Source: Solen grandis (lineage: Eukaryota > Mollusca > Bivalvia > Adapedonta > Solenidae). From it: DNA of 64,000 bases. A program made the translations under genes and the position numbers. The stretch spans positions 65,003,223-65,067,222 of the forward strand of contig CM037784.1 of the NCBI GenBank assembly GCA_021229015.1. The letters are read 5' to 3'. Positions 44,032-55,680 of the stretch are shown piece after piece; position 1 is the stretch's first letter, and every line of letters starts with the position of its first letter. Below the pieces are notes generated by a model that ran no database searches, was not told the DNA's origin, and saw nothing but the letters and a program-made list of their open reading frames with translations.

Positions 44032-46855
44032 ATGGATACCAACCTTCAGATTGAGGTTCTACATCCTCCAAATCTGGCCAACGTCTCACAGTAAGTGTTA
44101 TTCCCGGAACTGTTGTTCACGCAACACACTATTTGTATTCACAATACGTCTAAACTTAAAACATTAAATTTTATGTTTAACCATTTATTGATAATGATAA
44201 AAGGTGTATTTTAAATTAGCTGCTAAGATCGAGAATTTGCAGGAATAGTAATTAAGTAAAATAATTCGCTGTATAAAGAATAAACATTATGTTGAATAAG
44301 TAGTTCATACATTTTCGTTTTAGATCTTTACTGAGTATTTGAAAAAAAAGGATGAAATGTGTTTTTATTTCTACCATTTAAATATTTACATTTTGAGATA
44401 AGAACTGTAAATATTTTAAGTTATTATTTGGAAAAAAAATCATGTTATGACTCGTAACTCATTTGAAAAAAGATAAATATAAAGAAAAGTAATGACAAAA
44501 ATCTCGCGAATTATCATAAAATATATTTTTAAACATTTTTGTTTGTTTAGAAGAGACAATTTAATAATTATAAGAATAAATATAAATAGAATATTGGTAA
44601 TACATTTTTACTGTAATAACTGCAATGTAAAGGTTTTAATTTAATTATAAGCGTTGGATGATCATTGCGCGAATTAATTAATTCATTTATTCATTCATAT
44701 ATTTAGCAAAAAATTATATCTTAGATGTTTTAAATAAAATGTTGATTTGCATTAATTTGTTTTTAGTTTGGTAAGCGCCACCGGGTTCTGGAAGGAAATG
44801 TGGAAGTTGATGGCGAATGCCAACTTTGACCACAGCCGGGTCATCCAGAATTCTGTAGACAGGACTGACACTGAGCTGGTACAGATGCATCAGGCGGGCT
44901 CTCTCGTGGACGGTGAGCGAAATAATCACTAAGCCTCAAAAGACAAACAATCACACAATCCAATTTATAATTAGGTAAGAAGTAATTAAGGAATGCTGTA
45001 TCAATGCGGACATTATCCGATTAAATCATTGAATAAAATTTTGAATGTGTAGTTACTAATTATCATTAAAAATCTTATTTCTTATACGTTGACTAGAAAA
45101 CAAATTCTTACATCTTTTGCTTACCTTTTAAACGGGTCCTGCGTTGCATCAGCACCTTGCACCTGGGAAAGGCTTGAAAAGTTCTCACCTTCGCAGGGAT
45201 CAATTTTACAACCTGAGGTTCATTGAAGAAAACCACTCGACCATGACGTAGAAATCAATAATTTGTTGTTGTTTCTTTCAGAGGAGCGTGTGTTCCTGAA
45301 GGAAGTGAAACTGCTTCAAGGCTGCCTACAAGAACAGTTGGGACTTCGGATTTTTCATGTGAGAAAGCCTTCCAGCTGGCTTGCGGTATGTCGGTGGTTC
45401 TACCCGGGTACCTCTGTATACTCGGGGTCTTCCTCCACCTGTAATTAGCTGGACGTCGCTATATGATTTAAAAATACCGCAGTGACGGTAAACCCCAATA
45501 CAACAACAACAACAACAACAAGAACAGTTGGAGAAGTTTAAACAGGACGCCCTGGAATACCTGGAGCTCGAGAAAAGTGTCAAAGGGTAAGTTCTCTGAC
45601 TCGTTCGTTCAATTTTTTCAATTTACGTTATTTTCAGGATGATAAGAATATTGGTTAATTTTGATGGTGGGGACTGCTGAGTGTGAAAGAAATACTGAGT
45701 AAGTATCCAGACTTTAAAAACTTTTAGGACATGACAAAACATGTTTTCGGGCAAGCGACCATCATACCCTCTCATATACATAAATTAGTCAAAGAATCGA
45801 ACATGTGACGCAGTAGTTAGAAACGATGTGCCTTATTGTTCGATGTCAGGAGTATTTTATCAATTTGTCTCCTCCCGTGCAGGCATGAGGACGAGGCTTC
45901 ATTGAATGTTGTGCGGCTGGAAAAAATGTACAAACACGCCCGTGATCGGCTGGAAGCCCAGACCAAAAGTGTGGAGGAACGTAAACAGGTATATATTACC
46001 TTCTTAAAGCTCCTGGGGTGATACCTTAATTAGAACGCTACATCAAACATCAACCAATAATAATAAGAGAATAACATTTTCAGGATGTAACTTGTAAAAT
46101 TAATTATTTTTGATTTGATAGATAAAATTTTATCCATCTTGGTAACTACAAGGAAATATTCTAATTGCGAAACGAAATTAACATGAATATTTTCATTAAG
46201 ATATGTGTTTGTTTCCAGGAATATTTTAAAACTATGTTCCAACTCGAAAAGAACAAAATCAAGGACATGATGAACTACAAGTCAGATGAGATATACGAGA
46301 CCAAGAAGAAAATCGAGGAGTTGAACGAGAGGGCAGTGTCCTGTGTTGAGAAGTATGACAAACAGCTGGAGAAATGGAGGATCAAGATGGAAAAGTTCAA
46401 AAGGTATTGCATTGTTTAAAAAAAACTTATTTTTTCAAGTACTAGTATCATTTCTTTTATCAATCCTGATTTCTTTTTCATGCATGTCGAACGTTATCAG
46501 TTTTAATAATACTGTAAAATCATCAATTTTCGTTGACATTTAATTTCAATGAATATGTACATAAATGAATTTTGTTGGTACATTTATTCGTGGATCCCGT
46601 TCAAGGACATGTTTAATACACGAAATGATTTCGTGTTTTTTTCCTGGATGAAGTTTACACGAAACATTGAAAATAAATGTCCCACAAAAGTAATGATAGT
46701 ATCCGGTATAGGTTGCGCGATCGAGTCATTCAATGTATTTACTTTTCCATACTGTTATTTTAATTGAAGGCATGGTTCAGTATCACTTATCACATGAAAC
46801 AATGTGGCGGTATTCAGAGGTTGTCATTGATTCAATCAGATGAACCATGAAAATA

Positions 46856-46886
<31 letters not shown>

Positions 46887-49800
46887 ATTAAAAAATGCTA
46901 GGAATTTGCATTATTTGCCAAGGCTCATAAAAGAAAACGTCGAAAGCTCTGTGTTACATTATCAAAAGCCTTTCATCAAATACATTAAGCATACGTATAA
47001 CTTTTTTTTTCTTCTGCGGATGCAATATTTTGCGGTTTTGGGGGCCTAAAATGGTTTAACTTATTTTTGCGCATTTAATTTTTGCGGATTTCTAAAATGA
47101 ATATAAACATGTTTTGGTTAGCCAGGACATGTATTGGGACACTTTGCTTATACACAAACACAGGTGTATCGTTACAGTTACAACACAGCGCATCATGTGT
47201 GAACAATTACGATTAGTACCATAAACGTTCATGTATAGTGCGCACTCATGTAGTGTGCATCCCGAGGTTGAGGTTCAAACCCTTGAAAATAAAAAAACAA
47301 CCTATATCCCTTCTACAATGCGCATCAATTCTTCGTACATTGAGCCGCGGGTGTTTTGCGGATGTTCGATTGGACTACAGGTAACAAAAGTTCTACTGCT
47401 TCCGCAGGACAGTCATGCGACGGTCATTAATCATACCTCTAGTATCAACATTCGATTTGCTTTGTTACGTTGATGTTCAATATTGCCAACAATTAGAGTA
47501 ATAGTCTTCAACGCCTCGGGAGCGGGAGGTCGTGCGTTCGAAGCCCCGCTGCGACATACCAAAGTCGAATAAAATCGTCCTGTTATAGCTCCCTTGCTTG
47601 GCGCTCAGCATATAAGGGTAGTTGCAGGACTGGTTGGCCCGGTGTCAGGATAAAGTGACTGGGTGTGGTATCATGCCACAAGTCTACGGCGTGATACAGC
47701 AGTGTGGCAGAACTGTATCTTTTTCAAGTAGACATTGTCTCCAAATGACTGAAATGCTGTCGGTGGGACGTTAAACTAAACTAAACAAACAAACAATAGT
47801 CTTCGAATGTTGACACCTCGTTGTTTGTTTGTCACAAGTTATTTGAAGTACACAATTATCATAAACTAAACAATTCTGTCCAAAACGAAAGTTACTAGCT
47901 AGGATATCGTCTGAATGTACTAACAACAATAAATTGATTGTATAATCAGAACATAATGGCAATCATGGTTGGTCTCAGTAATGACGATGTAAACATCTCA
48001 TTCAGCCATAAGTCGTCAATTAATTATTTTGTAAAGTGCAATACTGTATGAGTTCCGGCGGGTGAATCGCATCGATATAAACAAAAATATGAATACAAGG
48101 ACAAAGATTTCGTAAGCATTTATTTCACAATAACATGATGATATCACAAACAAACAACTTTTCTCAGGCAAATAGATACGATACGGCATGTGTGAAATAT
48201 CGTTAGTACTGTTAAAGGTGATTTAGGGCAAATGGAGTGACTGTACTGCCGGTACGATTGTCAGTACAACTAGGAGGAAAAATGTAATGAATAATCTGCG
48301 CATTAATATTTGCGGTCTGCTTGCGTCCGCAAAATTCTGAAATACATTGCCGCAGAAAAAAAAATCAGTTATACGGTAAAGCATAATTATAAATTTATAA
48401 ATATATTCACGTACACTTTATTTGAAATAAACAAAACATTACATAATGTAACTATTTATGAATTCCTTTTTGGAGTTAAATCTGCCTAGGTTATCCTGAT
48501 GAAGGCGTTAGACAAAACGATGATGTAATAACAATATTAAGATTATCCCACATGTTGTTGATTTTCCAACATTATATTTATGCAAGTAAAATACGTAAAT
48601 ATTCTGTTCGTTATAATATTTGATATATGCTGACAAAGTTAAACATATCTAACTCATTACAGATATCATATGTATCCCGGTTTTGTTACAGCTGTCGGCG
48701 GACTACGAGAGCGCCTATGTTAACCGTGAGACAAACCGGACCCAGTCCGTCCTCCATACTCTGCAGAACAGTATGGAGCTGATTAGCTGTGGCTCCTACA
48801 CTCGAAAGTAAATAATCAACTGAAACATATCTTAGATTCCGTTAAAAATGAAAATCTTGAAATTGGAGAAATCGATATTTAACTCTTTTTCTTTCAATAT
48901 ATACTGATTAAGCCAATGCATAACATATATATATCTTCAATGCCTAAATGAGCTATATTTTTGAAGATGTAGTTCTGTCTAAATATTTTTGAGCACTTGA
49001 TGTAATAGCACTCGTACACTATGTATTAAGATACAATATGAAAATATACTAATTTTAAGATCTATATTCATTAATTTGTTATTACAGCAACGTCGTATCT
49101 GACCAGATCGATTCCAGGTCTATTGTAAAGAAAAAAGTTTTAAGGAAAGACAAACTGGATATGAAAGTATTTGAGGTATACAATCAAGATTTTTGCATAC
49201 ATTATTACAATTTGAATTTTCATTTCATGTTCCTCATAAAATCATAAATCAGAAATGACAAATCTTCTCACATTTATATAATTACGTTAATGTCTTTCTT
49301 TTTTCGCTCTCCATTGACATATGTACTTCTAATAACACACATTGAAATAACGCCATTGAAATAAAATAATATGCAGAAAACAAGCAAGTTAGAAAATATT
49401 TGTCCGCAACATTAGTTAATCCGTCTTTCTAGATTGATTGCTAGTAATCAAGCAATGTATTAAGTTTTCCTAATATCAAAAACTTTCGTCGCTTTTCCAG
49501 AACTACAAAGCGGAGAGAGACACAGAAGGCATGTATGGCAAAGCTAAGAAAACTGTTCGGTCCGAGATATTGAGGCCCTCAACAGGGAACGTAATCGGTA
49601 TGTCATTACTTCAAGTTGCATACCAGTAAATACAGACAGGGCGGTTTTAAGCAATGTATTCCATTTTTATTTATTCCTTTGTTGTTGGTTGAATATATAG
49701 CGTTTCTACCACTGATCTGAAAAAGACGTAAAAATCACGAGAATCAATGATTGCTGCTATAAGGGGTCAGATAGAGCTAAAGTTATATTCAGTACGGGGT

Positions 49801-52485
49801 ATATAATTTCCGATTAAGACATCGGCCCACAATGTTGAGTTATCGAAATGCATCTTGAAGTAGTCGCTTGTATTGAGAACTTAATGAGAAATATTAAAGC
49901 TGAAGACATAGAAACAATCTTTGTATTATGAATTGATTTCGGATGAAACAAACCCCGAAGACAACCTAGAATTAAACAGAAAAATGAAGTTCAGGAAATC
50001 CCTCTACATCGTGACCACAAAATATGAGAAGCAGCAAATAAATCAACTGAACCGCAAAGTTGGTGGGTAGTTTGTTATTATCTTGAATGGTTGTTCGTTC
50101 AAGATTTTTTAGCTCGACTATTCGAAGAATATGAGAGCTATTGTAGTCGCCCTTGCGTCGGCGTTGGCGTTGCAGCTTTTGGTTAAAGTTTGCATGCAAG
50201 TTACTATCAACCTTATATCTCAATAACCGTTTATGGTATTGACTTGAAAGTTTATAAATATGCTCAGGGGCATCAGATAACCAAGGTAGATAACTCTTGA
50301 CTGAATTTAATATGAATTATGGCCCCTTTTTAACTTAGAAATTTTGGTTAAAGTTTTGCATGCAATAGAAAATTTGGTTAAAGTTTTGCGTGCAAGCTAC
50401 TATTTAGTTTGTATCTCAATAACCATTCATGGTATTGACTTGAAAGTTTATGAATATGTTTAGGGGCATCAGACAACCAAAGTAGATACATCTTGATGGA
50501 ATATATTACAAATTATGACCCCCTTTTAACTTAGAAATTTGGTTAAATTTTTGCATTCAAGCTACTATCCAGCTTATAACTCAGAAATTGCTTGTTGAAT
50601 TGACTAGAAAGTTAAGGAGTGTCTTCAGGGGCATCAGAAAACTAAGGAAAATAACTTTTGGACTGAATTTTGTACAAATTATGGCCCTTTTCTAACTTGG
50701 ATTTTTGGTTAAAGTTTTGCATGCACAGTGTTATTGTGCTTATGTCTCAGTAACTAGGCATGGGATTGATTTTAGACATCTTTAATATATTTAGGAGTAT
50801 CATACTATCAAGGTAGATAACTTTTGATGGAATATATTACAAGTTATGGCCCCTTTTTAATCTTAGAAGTTTTGCATGCAAGGTACATTCATGCTTATAT
50901 CTCAGAGTCCAGGCATGGGATTGATTTGAAACATCTTTAATATGTTTAAGGGTATCATACTATAAAGGAAGATAACACTTGATGGAATATATTAAAAATT
51001 ATGACCCCCTTTTAACTTAGAATTTTGGTTACTTTTTGCATTCAAGCTACTATCCAGCTTATATCTCAGAAATTGCTTGTGGAATTGACTAGAAAGTTAA
51101 GGAGTGTCTTCAGGGGCATCAGAAAACTAAGGAGGATAACTTTTGGACTGAATTTTATAGATATTATGGCCCTTTTCTAACTTGGAATTTTGGTTAAAGT
51201 TTTGCATGCACAGTGTTATTGTGCTAATGTCTCAGTAACTAGGCATGGGATTGATTTTAGACATCTTTAATATATTTAGGGGTATCATACTATCAAGGTA
51301 GATAACTTTTGATGGAATATATTACAAGTTATGGCCCCTTTTTAATCTTAGAAATTTTGGTTAAAGTTTTGCATGCAAGGTACATTCATGCTTATATCTC
51401 AGAGTCCAGGCATGGGATTGATTTGAAACATCTTTAATATGTTTAGGGGTATCATACTATAAAGGAAGATAACACTTGATGGAATATATTAAAAATTATG
51501 ACCCCCTTTTAACTTAGAATTTTGGTTACTTTTTGCATTCAAGCTACTATCCAGCTTATATCTCAGAAATTGCTTGTGGAATTGACTAGAAAGTTAAGGA
51601 GTGTCTTCAGTGGCATCAGAAAACTAAGGAGGATAACTTTTGGACTGAATTTTATAGATATTATGGCCCTTTTCTAACTTGGATTTTTGGTTAAAGTTTT
51701 GCATGCACAGTGTTATTGTGCTTATGTCTCAGTAACTAGGCATGGGATTGATTTTAGACATAAAACTATTAAGGGGTATCAGACTATCAAGGTATATCAT
51801 TTTTGACTATTATTATGTACAGGGTATGTGAAGGGAAAGAATTGAAATAGATTTCATTTGATTTACCAACAAGCATTTTGAATAGTCGAGCGTGCTGTCC
51901 TCTGAGAGCTCTTGTTAATTAATCTTGCACTATTCAAATTACATGTCATGTATTTATTTTACAAAACTATTTCAAAGGAAAGAATAAATAATAATTTTTT
52001 AAGTTTGTGTTTATTTTGATTTTTTTAATTGATTCAAGCGGATAAAATATGCTTATCATTTAAAATGTGTCGATATGTAGAAATGATAAAAATATTAATA
52101 TATTACAGGAGACTATGTTAGACAACTTCTTCCACCTAATGACGAGGGCTATGCTTACGGGAGGTGGTTCACGGGCTCCTCCACAAGAAAAAAAGGAAGG
52201 GATTTTATCCAGTATGCCATGTCACTTTTGTGGACCAATCATTCCCAGAGGAGAAACCAGCTGCAGAGCATTCTGGGAAAAGGGCAAAAAGAGAAATACC
52301 AGTACAGGAACAGAACAGTTCGAAAAGCGGAAAAAATTAAACCAAGGCTTGAAAGCGAAAATAGTCAAGATGTCCAAGCAAATAGTGTACAAGAAAAAAT
52401 CATTGGCAATGAGATCAATAAAAATGAAATGGAAATTAATGACAGCTTACAGAAAGGAAGTCCAAGAAAAAGAATCGTATTATGA
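44032..52485 (+). CDS. Multi-exon coiled-coil protein, F-BAR-like
   Basis: Exons by splice signals and phase: 44032-44090, 44767-44912, 45282-45586 (disrupted), 45883-45988, 46219-46403, 48692-48807, 49088-49175, 49501-49597, 52109-52485. The start CACCATGG is an excellent context. The product is about 430 residues after MDTNLQIEVLHPPN; a TGFWKEMW stretch near residue 27 and long, charged helices (KMYKHARDRLEAQTKSVEE, EKNKIKDMMNYKSDE, EKYDKQLEKWRIKMEKF) resemble F-BAR membrane-bending domains (N-terminal FW, then lysine-rich antiparallel helices). The last exon begins GDYVRQLLPPNDEGYAYGRW, slightly SH3-like, then a basic tail. Oddities: a SINE in exon 3, a missing small exon between 46403 and 48692, and a second frame at the end. 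The gene structure is strong; the family call is moderate. Confidence 0.6.
45342..45517 (+). mobile_element. 5'-truncated SINE (family A) inserted in exon 3
   Basis: The body matches bases 59533 to about 59703 of the full-length family A SINE (GACTTCGGATTTTTCATGTGAG, GTCGGTGGTTCTACC, TACTCGGGGTCTTCCTCC, CTGTAATTAGCTGGACGTC) and ends in (CAA)n. The tRNA head is absent. The exon word ACAAGAACAGTTGG is duplicated at 45328-45341 and 45518-45531. Net insertion is 190 bp, which is not a multiple of three, and a stop (TAA at 45446-45448) is met if the copy is read through. Removing it restores QEQLEKFKQDALEYLELEKS in frame. Confidence 0.93.
46501..46513 (+). other. Candidate 13-nt microexon of the F-BAR-like gene
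   Basis: TTTTAATAATACT is preceded by a pyrimidine-rich stretch ending ACGTTATCAG and followed by GTAAAA. Exon 5 ends with two extra bases (AG) and exon 6 starts in phase 0, so an exon of length 1 modulo 3 is required. This segment satisfies that exactly and gives ...EKFK-S-FNNT-LSADYES with no stop. It was found by inspection and is not proven; chance candidates of such length are possible. Confidence 0.4.
46995..48374. mobile_element. Element with inverted ends in intron 5
   Basis: The left end GTATAACTTTTTTTTTC then TTCTGCGG; the right end in reverse complement GTATAACTGATTTTTTTTTC then TGCGGCAATG. Both ends are followed by TGCGG-type words. The interior 47230-48010 is the repeat found as fragments at 2230-2587 and, inverted, at about 22920-23490. 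It holds a family B SINE (47510-47794). No transposase is visible and no clear target duplication, so the class is open. Confidence 0.55.
47510..47794 (+). mobile_element. tRNA-derived SINE, family B, 5'-truncated
   Basis: It starts within the anticodon region (CGCCTCGGGAGCGGGAGGTCG), keeps a mutated B box (CGTTCGAAGCC), and matches the copy at 43383 through GTCGGTGGGACGTTAAAC to an (ACAA)n tail. AATAGTCTTC is duplicated at 47500-47509 and 47795-47804. It lies in intron 5 of the F-BAR-like gene. Confidence 0.9.
50111..51916 (+). mobile_element. Hairpin-ended tandem-unit element, family T2 copy B
   Basis: Located in intron 8 of the F-BAR-like gene. It starts AGCTCGACTATTCG after a T-run and ends GAATAGTCGAGC...CTCTTGTT, the same termini as at 31519. 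It has a GGCGTTGGCGTTG tract at 50159-50171 and a longer interior. There is a higher-order duplication: the block from AATTGCTTGTTGAATTGAC near 50590 recurs at about 51070 and 51565, with unit blocks of about 480-500 bp. T2 is longer here (1.8 kb) than copy A (1.1 kb) because of unit number. Confidence 0.8.
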
Positions 52486-53009
52486 GCGCCATTTCCGATT
52501 CGAGTTTTGTGAAGAAACTTCGAGGAAGGAAGAAACAAAAGGTCGATTCCGTCTCACATCAAGTCACCGATGACCAGGAAACAATACCTAATGAAACAGT
52601 TGTCCACAGATTTCAACCAGAAGATGATGGTGAAAATTGTAAGGAATCATTTTCACACAGGTGTCAACGTCGCAAAGATGATCCAACGAAGCCTAAAATG
52701 CTGGGGGAAGATATGTTTGCAGAGAAAGCAAACAGGAGTAAAACCTTATGCACAAAGCGAAAACGGCGTAGACAACATTTGCGAACACCAAAGAATGCAT
52801 GGGATAATGATAAAGAGACTTTGAAAAATGGAGATGAATGCCCAGTAAACAATGGACATGGGCGAGGTGTTGCAAATAAAGTCGTAAACAGAGAGGAAGC
52901 AAAAGATAGGTCAACAAATAAAAGCAAACAGAAGCAATAGCGAAGACCTAAGAGGCAAGAAGCAAGACAAAGGCGTAGGGAAAGGAAGAGAAAAGCAGAT
53001 ATGGCTTAG
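52482..53009 (+). pseudogene. Second basic open frame after the F-BAR-like stop
   Basis: The first frame ends with TGA at 52483-52485, and an ATG of the next frame overlaps it (ATGA). The second frame is open to TAG at 52938-52940 and encodes about 152 very basic residues (KKLRGRKKQKVDS, TKRKRRRQHLRTPKN). After that TAG the same frame runs on for another 22 basic codons (PKRQEARQRRRERKRKADMA) to TAG at 53007-53009. The composition is continuous with the tail of the first frame. I infer a longer ancestral C-terminus broken by one indel and one nonsense change, rather than a separate protein; translation by a -1 shift is not supported by a classic slippery heptamer. Confidence 0.4.
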
Positions 53010-53612
53010 AGTTACTGATATTTGTAAATAATTTTCTTTTAAATATTTAATTGACATCAATTGATTCTTTTAAAGAAATGTTTTTTTCTCTTCAATCATG
53101 GTCATTTTTAACTTTTTGGTTAAGGTTATTTTACTCTTGGTATAACTTAAGCATTCTGGTACATTCCAATAGAAATCCACAAATTCTAAAATATCGTCTG
53201 CTAACATAGAGGTATACAATTTCTAAAATGTTTCATTTCATAGAACTGGTATTAACCTGTTGACTCTAAAATAGGCTTGTGAAATTAAAACCTGGGCAAT
53301 CCCACAAAGGCATGTCGTTGGCAATAATTCGTGACTTCATGAAAAGATAATTTCATGTTATGCATTTTATTTTTTCTAGGCGAATGATTTAATAAAAATT
53401 ATATTATATGATACTGATCTTAATTTTATAATAATTTAAGTTTTTTTTTTTGCAATTTATTCTTTGGTGACTAATGTATGAAGGAAGAAGTATTTTATAA
53501 GATCTACCATATGAGAGGTAATGTTTAACAGTTTGTGGGGTATGTAAGTATTTCAGATCTTATATATCGCTCTTATGAGTTGTAAATTAAGTGATCTTAA
53601 TGCTTAGGATTA

Positions 53613-53735
53613 CCGGCTGGTGTCGTTTCGCAAGTCCGAGATACGCCCACCATGCTCACGCGGGGTAGGTTGACAACTGGTTACACTGCTCACGTGCACA
53701 AGGCTCACGCGACGGGAAATATCACGAGCTCTCAG
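53613..53735. promoter_or_regulatory. GC-rich E-box island of the macrosatellite (first of seven)
   Basis: The island reads CCGGCTGGTGTCGTTTCGCA, then a series of GCTCACG boxes: GCTCACGCG, GCTCACGTG (containing the palindromic E-box CACGTG) and GCTCACGCG, and closes with ATCACGAGCT. All seven copies keep the boxes with few changes (the first box alternates CGCG and CGTG; copy 7 loses CACGTG's context slightly, GCTTACGTGCCC). CACGTG is the recognition site of many bHLH factors; function here is inference. Confidence 0.5.
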
Positions 53736-53945
53736 TCTATACTTTTTTTTACTGATTTAAAGTTTTATTTTAGCATTTTTATTGTTACGCATTATTTTAA
53801 AGATTATACATAAATAGTTTCTTGATTAATTATATTGATATCAATATGCATACAATAAAATGACCATGAAACAGAATATTGAAAATATATAGATTTTCAA
53901 TACCCATATCTCTGTTTTAGTGTGCTTTTTTACATAATTAAGTAA

Positions 53946-53982
<37 letters not shown>

Positions 53983-54986
53983 ATCCACTTTTAATTAAGT
54001 AAAAAAGGTAAAGAAATTTGATATAGAAGAAGTTAGACTTTCTGTTTTGCATATCTTTCTCTTAGATTGCTGTACTCCTAAGAACATTGTCTTTCAATTG
54101 TTTGCATTTAAAATAGTGACTTACTTTTATCATGGTCATTTTTTAACTTTCTGGATAAGGATATTTTGAGCTAATTATACTTTTGGTATAACTTAAACAT
54201 TCTGATACATTCTAATAGAAATCCACAAATTCTAAAATATCGTCTGCTAACATAGATGTATACAATTACTAAAATGTTTCATTTCATAGAACTGGTATTA
54301 ACCTGTTGACTCTAAAATAGGCTTGTGAAATTAAAACCTTGGCAATCCCACAAAAGCATGTCGTTGGCAATAACTCGTGACTTCATGAAAAGATACTTTC
54401 ATGTTATGCATTTTATTTTCTGGGCGAATGATTTAATTAAAATTATATTACTTGATACTGATTTTAATCTAATAACTTAAGTTATTTTTATTGCAATTTA
54501 TTCCTTGGTGACTAATGTATGAAGGAACAAGTTTCATAAAAGATCTAACATATGTGAGGTAATGTTTAACAGTTTGAGTGGTATGTAAGTATTTCAGATC
54601 TTATATATCGCTCTTATGAGTTGTAAATTAAGTGATCTTAATGCTTAGGATTACCGGCTGGTGTCGTTTCGCAAGTCCGAGATACGCCCACCATGCTCAC
54701 GCGGGGTAGGTTGACAACTGGTTACACTGCTCACGTGCACAAGGCTCACGCGACGGGAAATATCACGAGCTCTCAGTCTATACTTTATTTTTACTGATTT
54801 AAAGTTTTATTTTAGCATTTTTATTGTTACACATTATGTTAAAGATTATACATAAATAGTTTCTTGATTAATTATATTGATATCAATATGCATACAATAA
54901 AATGACCATGAAACAGAATATTGAAAATATATAGATTTTCAATACCCATATCTCTGTTTTAGTGTGCTTTTTTACATAATTAAGTA

Positions 54987-55024
<38 letters not shown>

Positions 55025-55641
55025 ATCCACTTTTAATAAAGTAAAAAAGGTAAAGAAATTTGATATAGAAGAAGTTAGACTTTCTGTTTTGCATATCTTT
55101 CTCTTAGATTGCTGTACTCCTAAGAACATTGTCTTTCAATTGTTTGCATTTAAAATAGTGACTTACTTTTATCATGGTCATTTTTTAACTTTCTGGATAA
55201 GGATATTTTGAGCTAATTATACTTTTGGTATAACTTAAACATTCTGATACATTCTAATAGAAATCCACAAATTCTAAAATATCGTCTGCTAACATAGATG
55301 TATACAATTACTAAAATGTTTCATTTCATAGAACTGGTATTAACCTGTTGACTCTAAAATAGGCTTGTGAAATTAAAACCTTGGCAATCCCACAAAGGCA
55401 TGTCGTTGGCAATAACTCGTGACTTCATGAAAAGATACTTTCATGTTATGCATTTTATTTTCTGGGCGAATGATTTAATTAAAATTATATTACTTGATAC
55501 TGATTTTAATCTAGTAACTTAAGTTATTTTTATTGCAATTTATTCCTTGGTGACTAATGTATGAAGGAACAAGTTTCATAAAAGATCTAACATATGTGAG
55601 GTAATGTTTAACAGTTTGAGTGGTATGTTAGTATTTCAGAT

Positions 55642-55680
<39 letters not shown>

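Noticed and set aside
45326..45583. Minus-strand open frame with GGGRPRVYRGTRVEPPTYRKPAGRLSHMKNP, also at 59505-59690
   Set aside because: It is the antisense of the family A SINE, which gives the same peptide at both insertions.
52664..52927. Minus-strand frames rich in leucine and phenylalanine
   Set aside because: They are antisense shadows of the lysine/arginine-rich plus-strand tail of the F-BAR-like gene.
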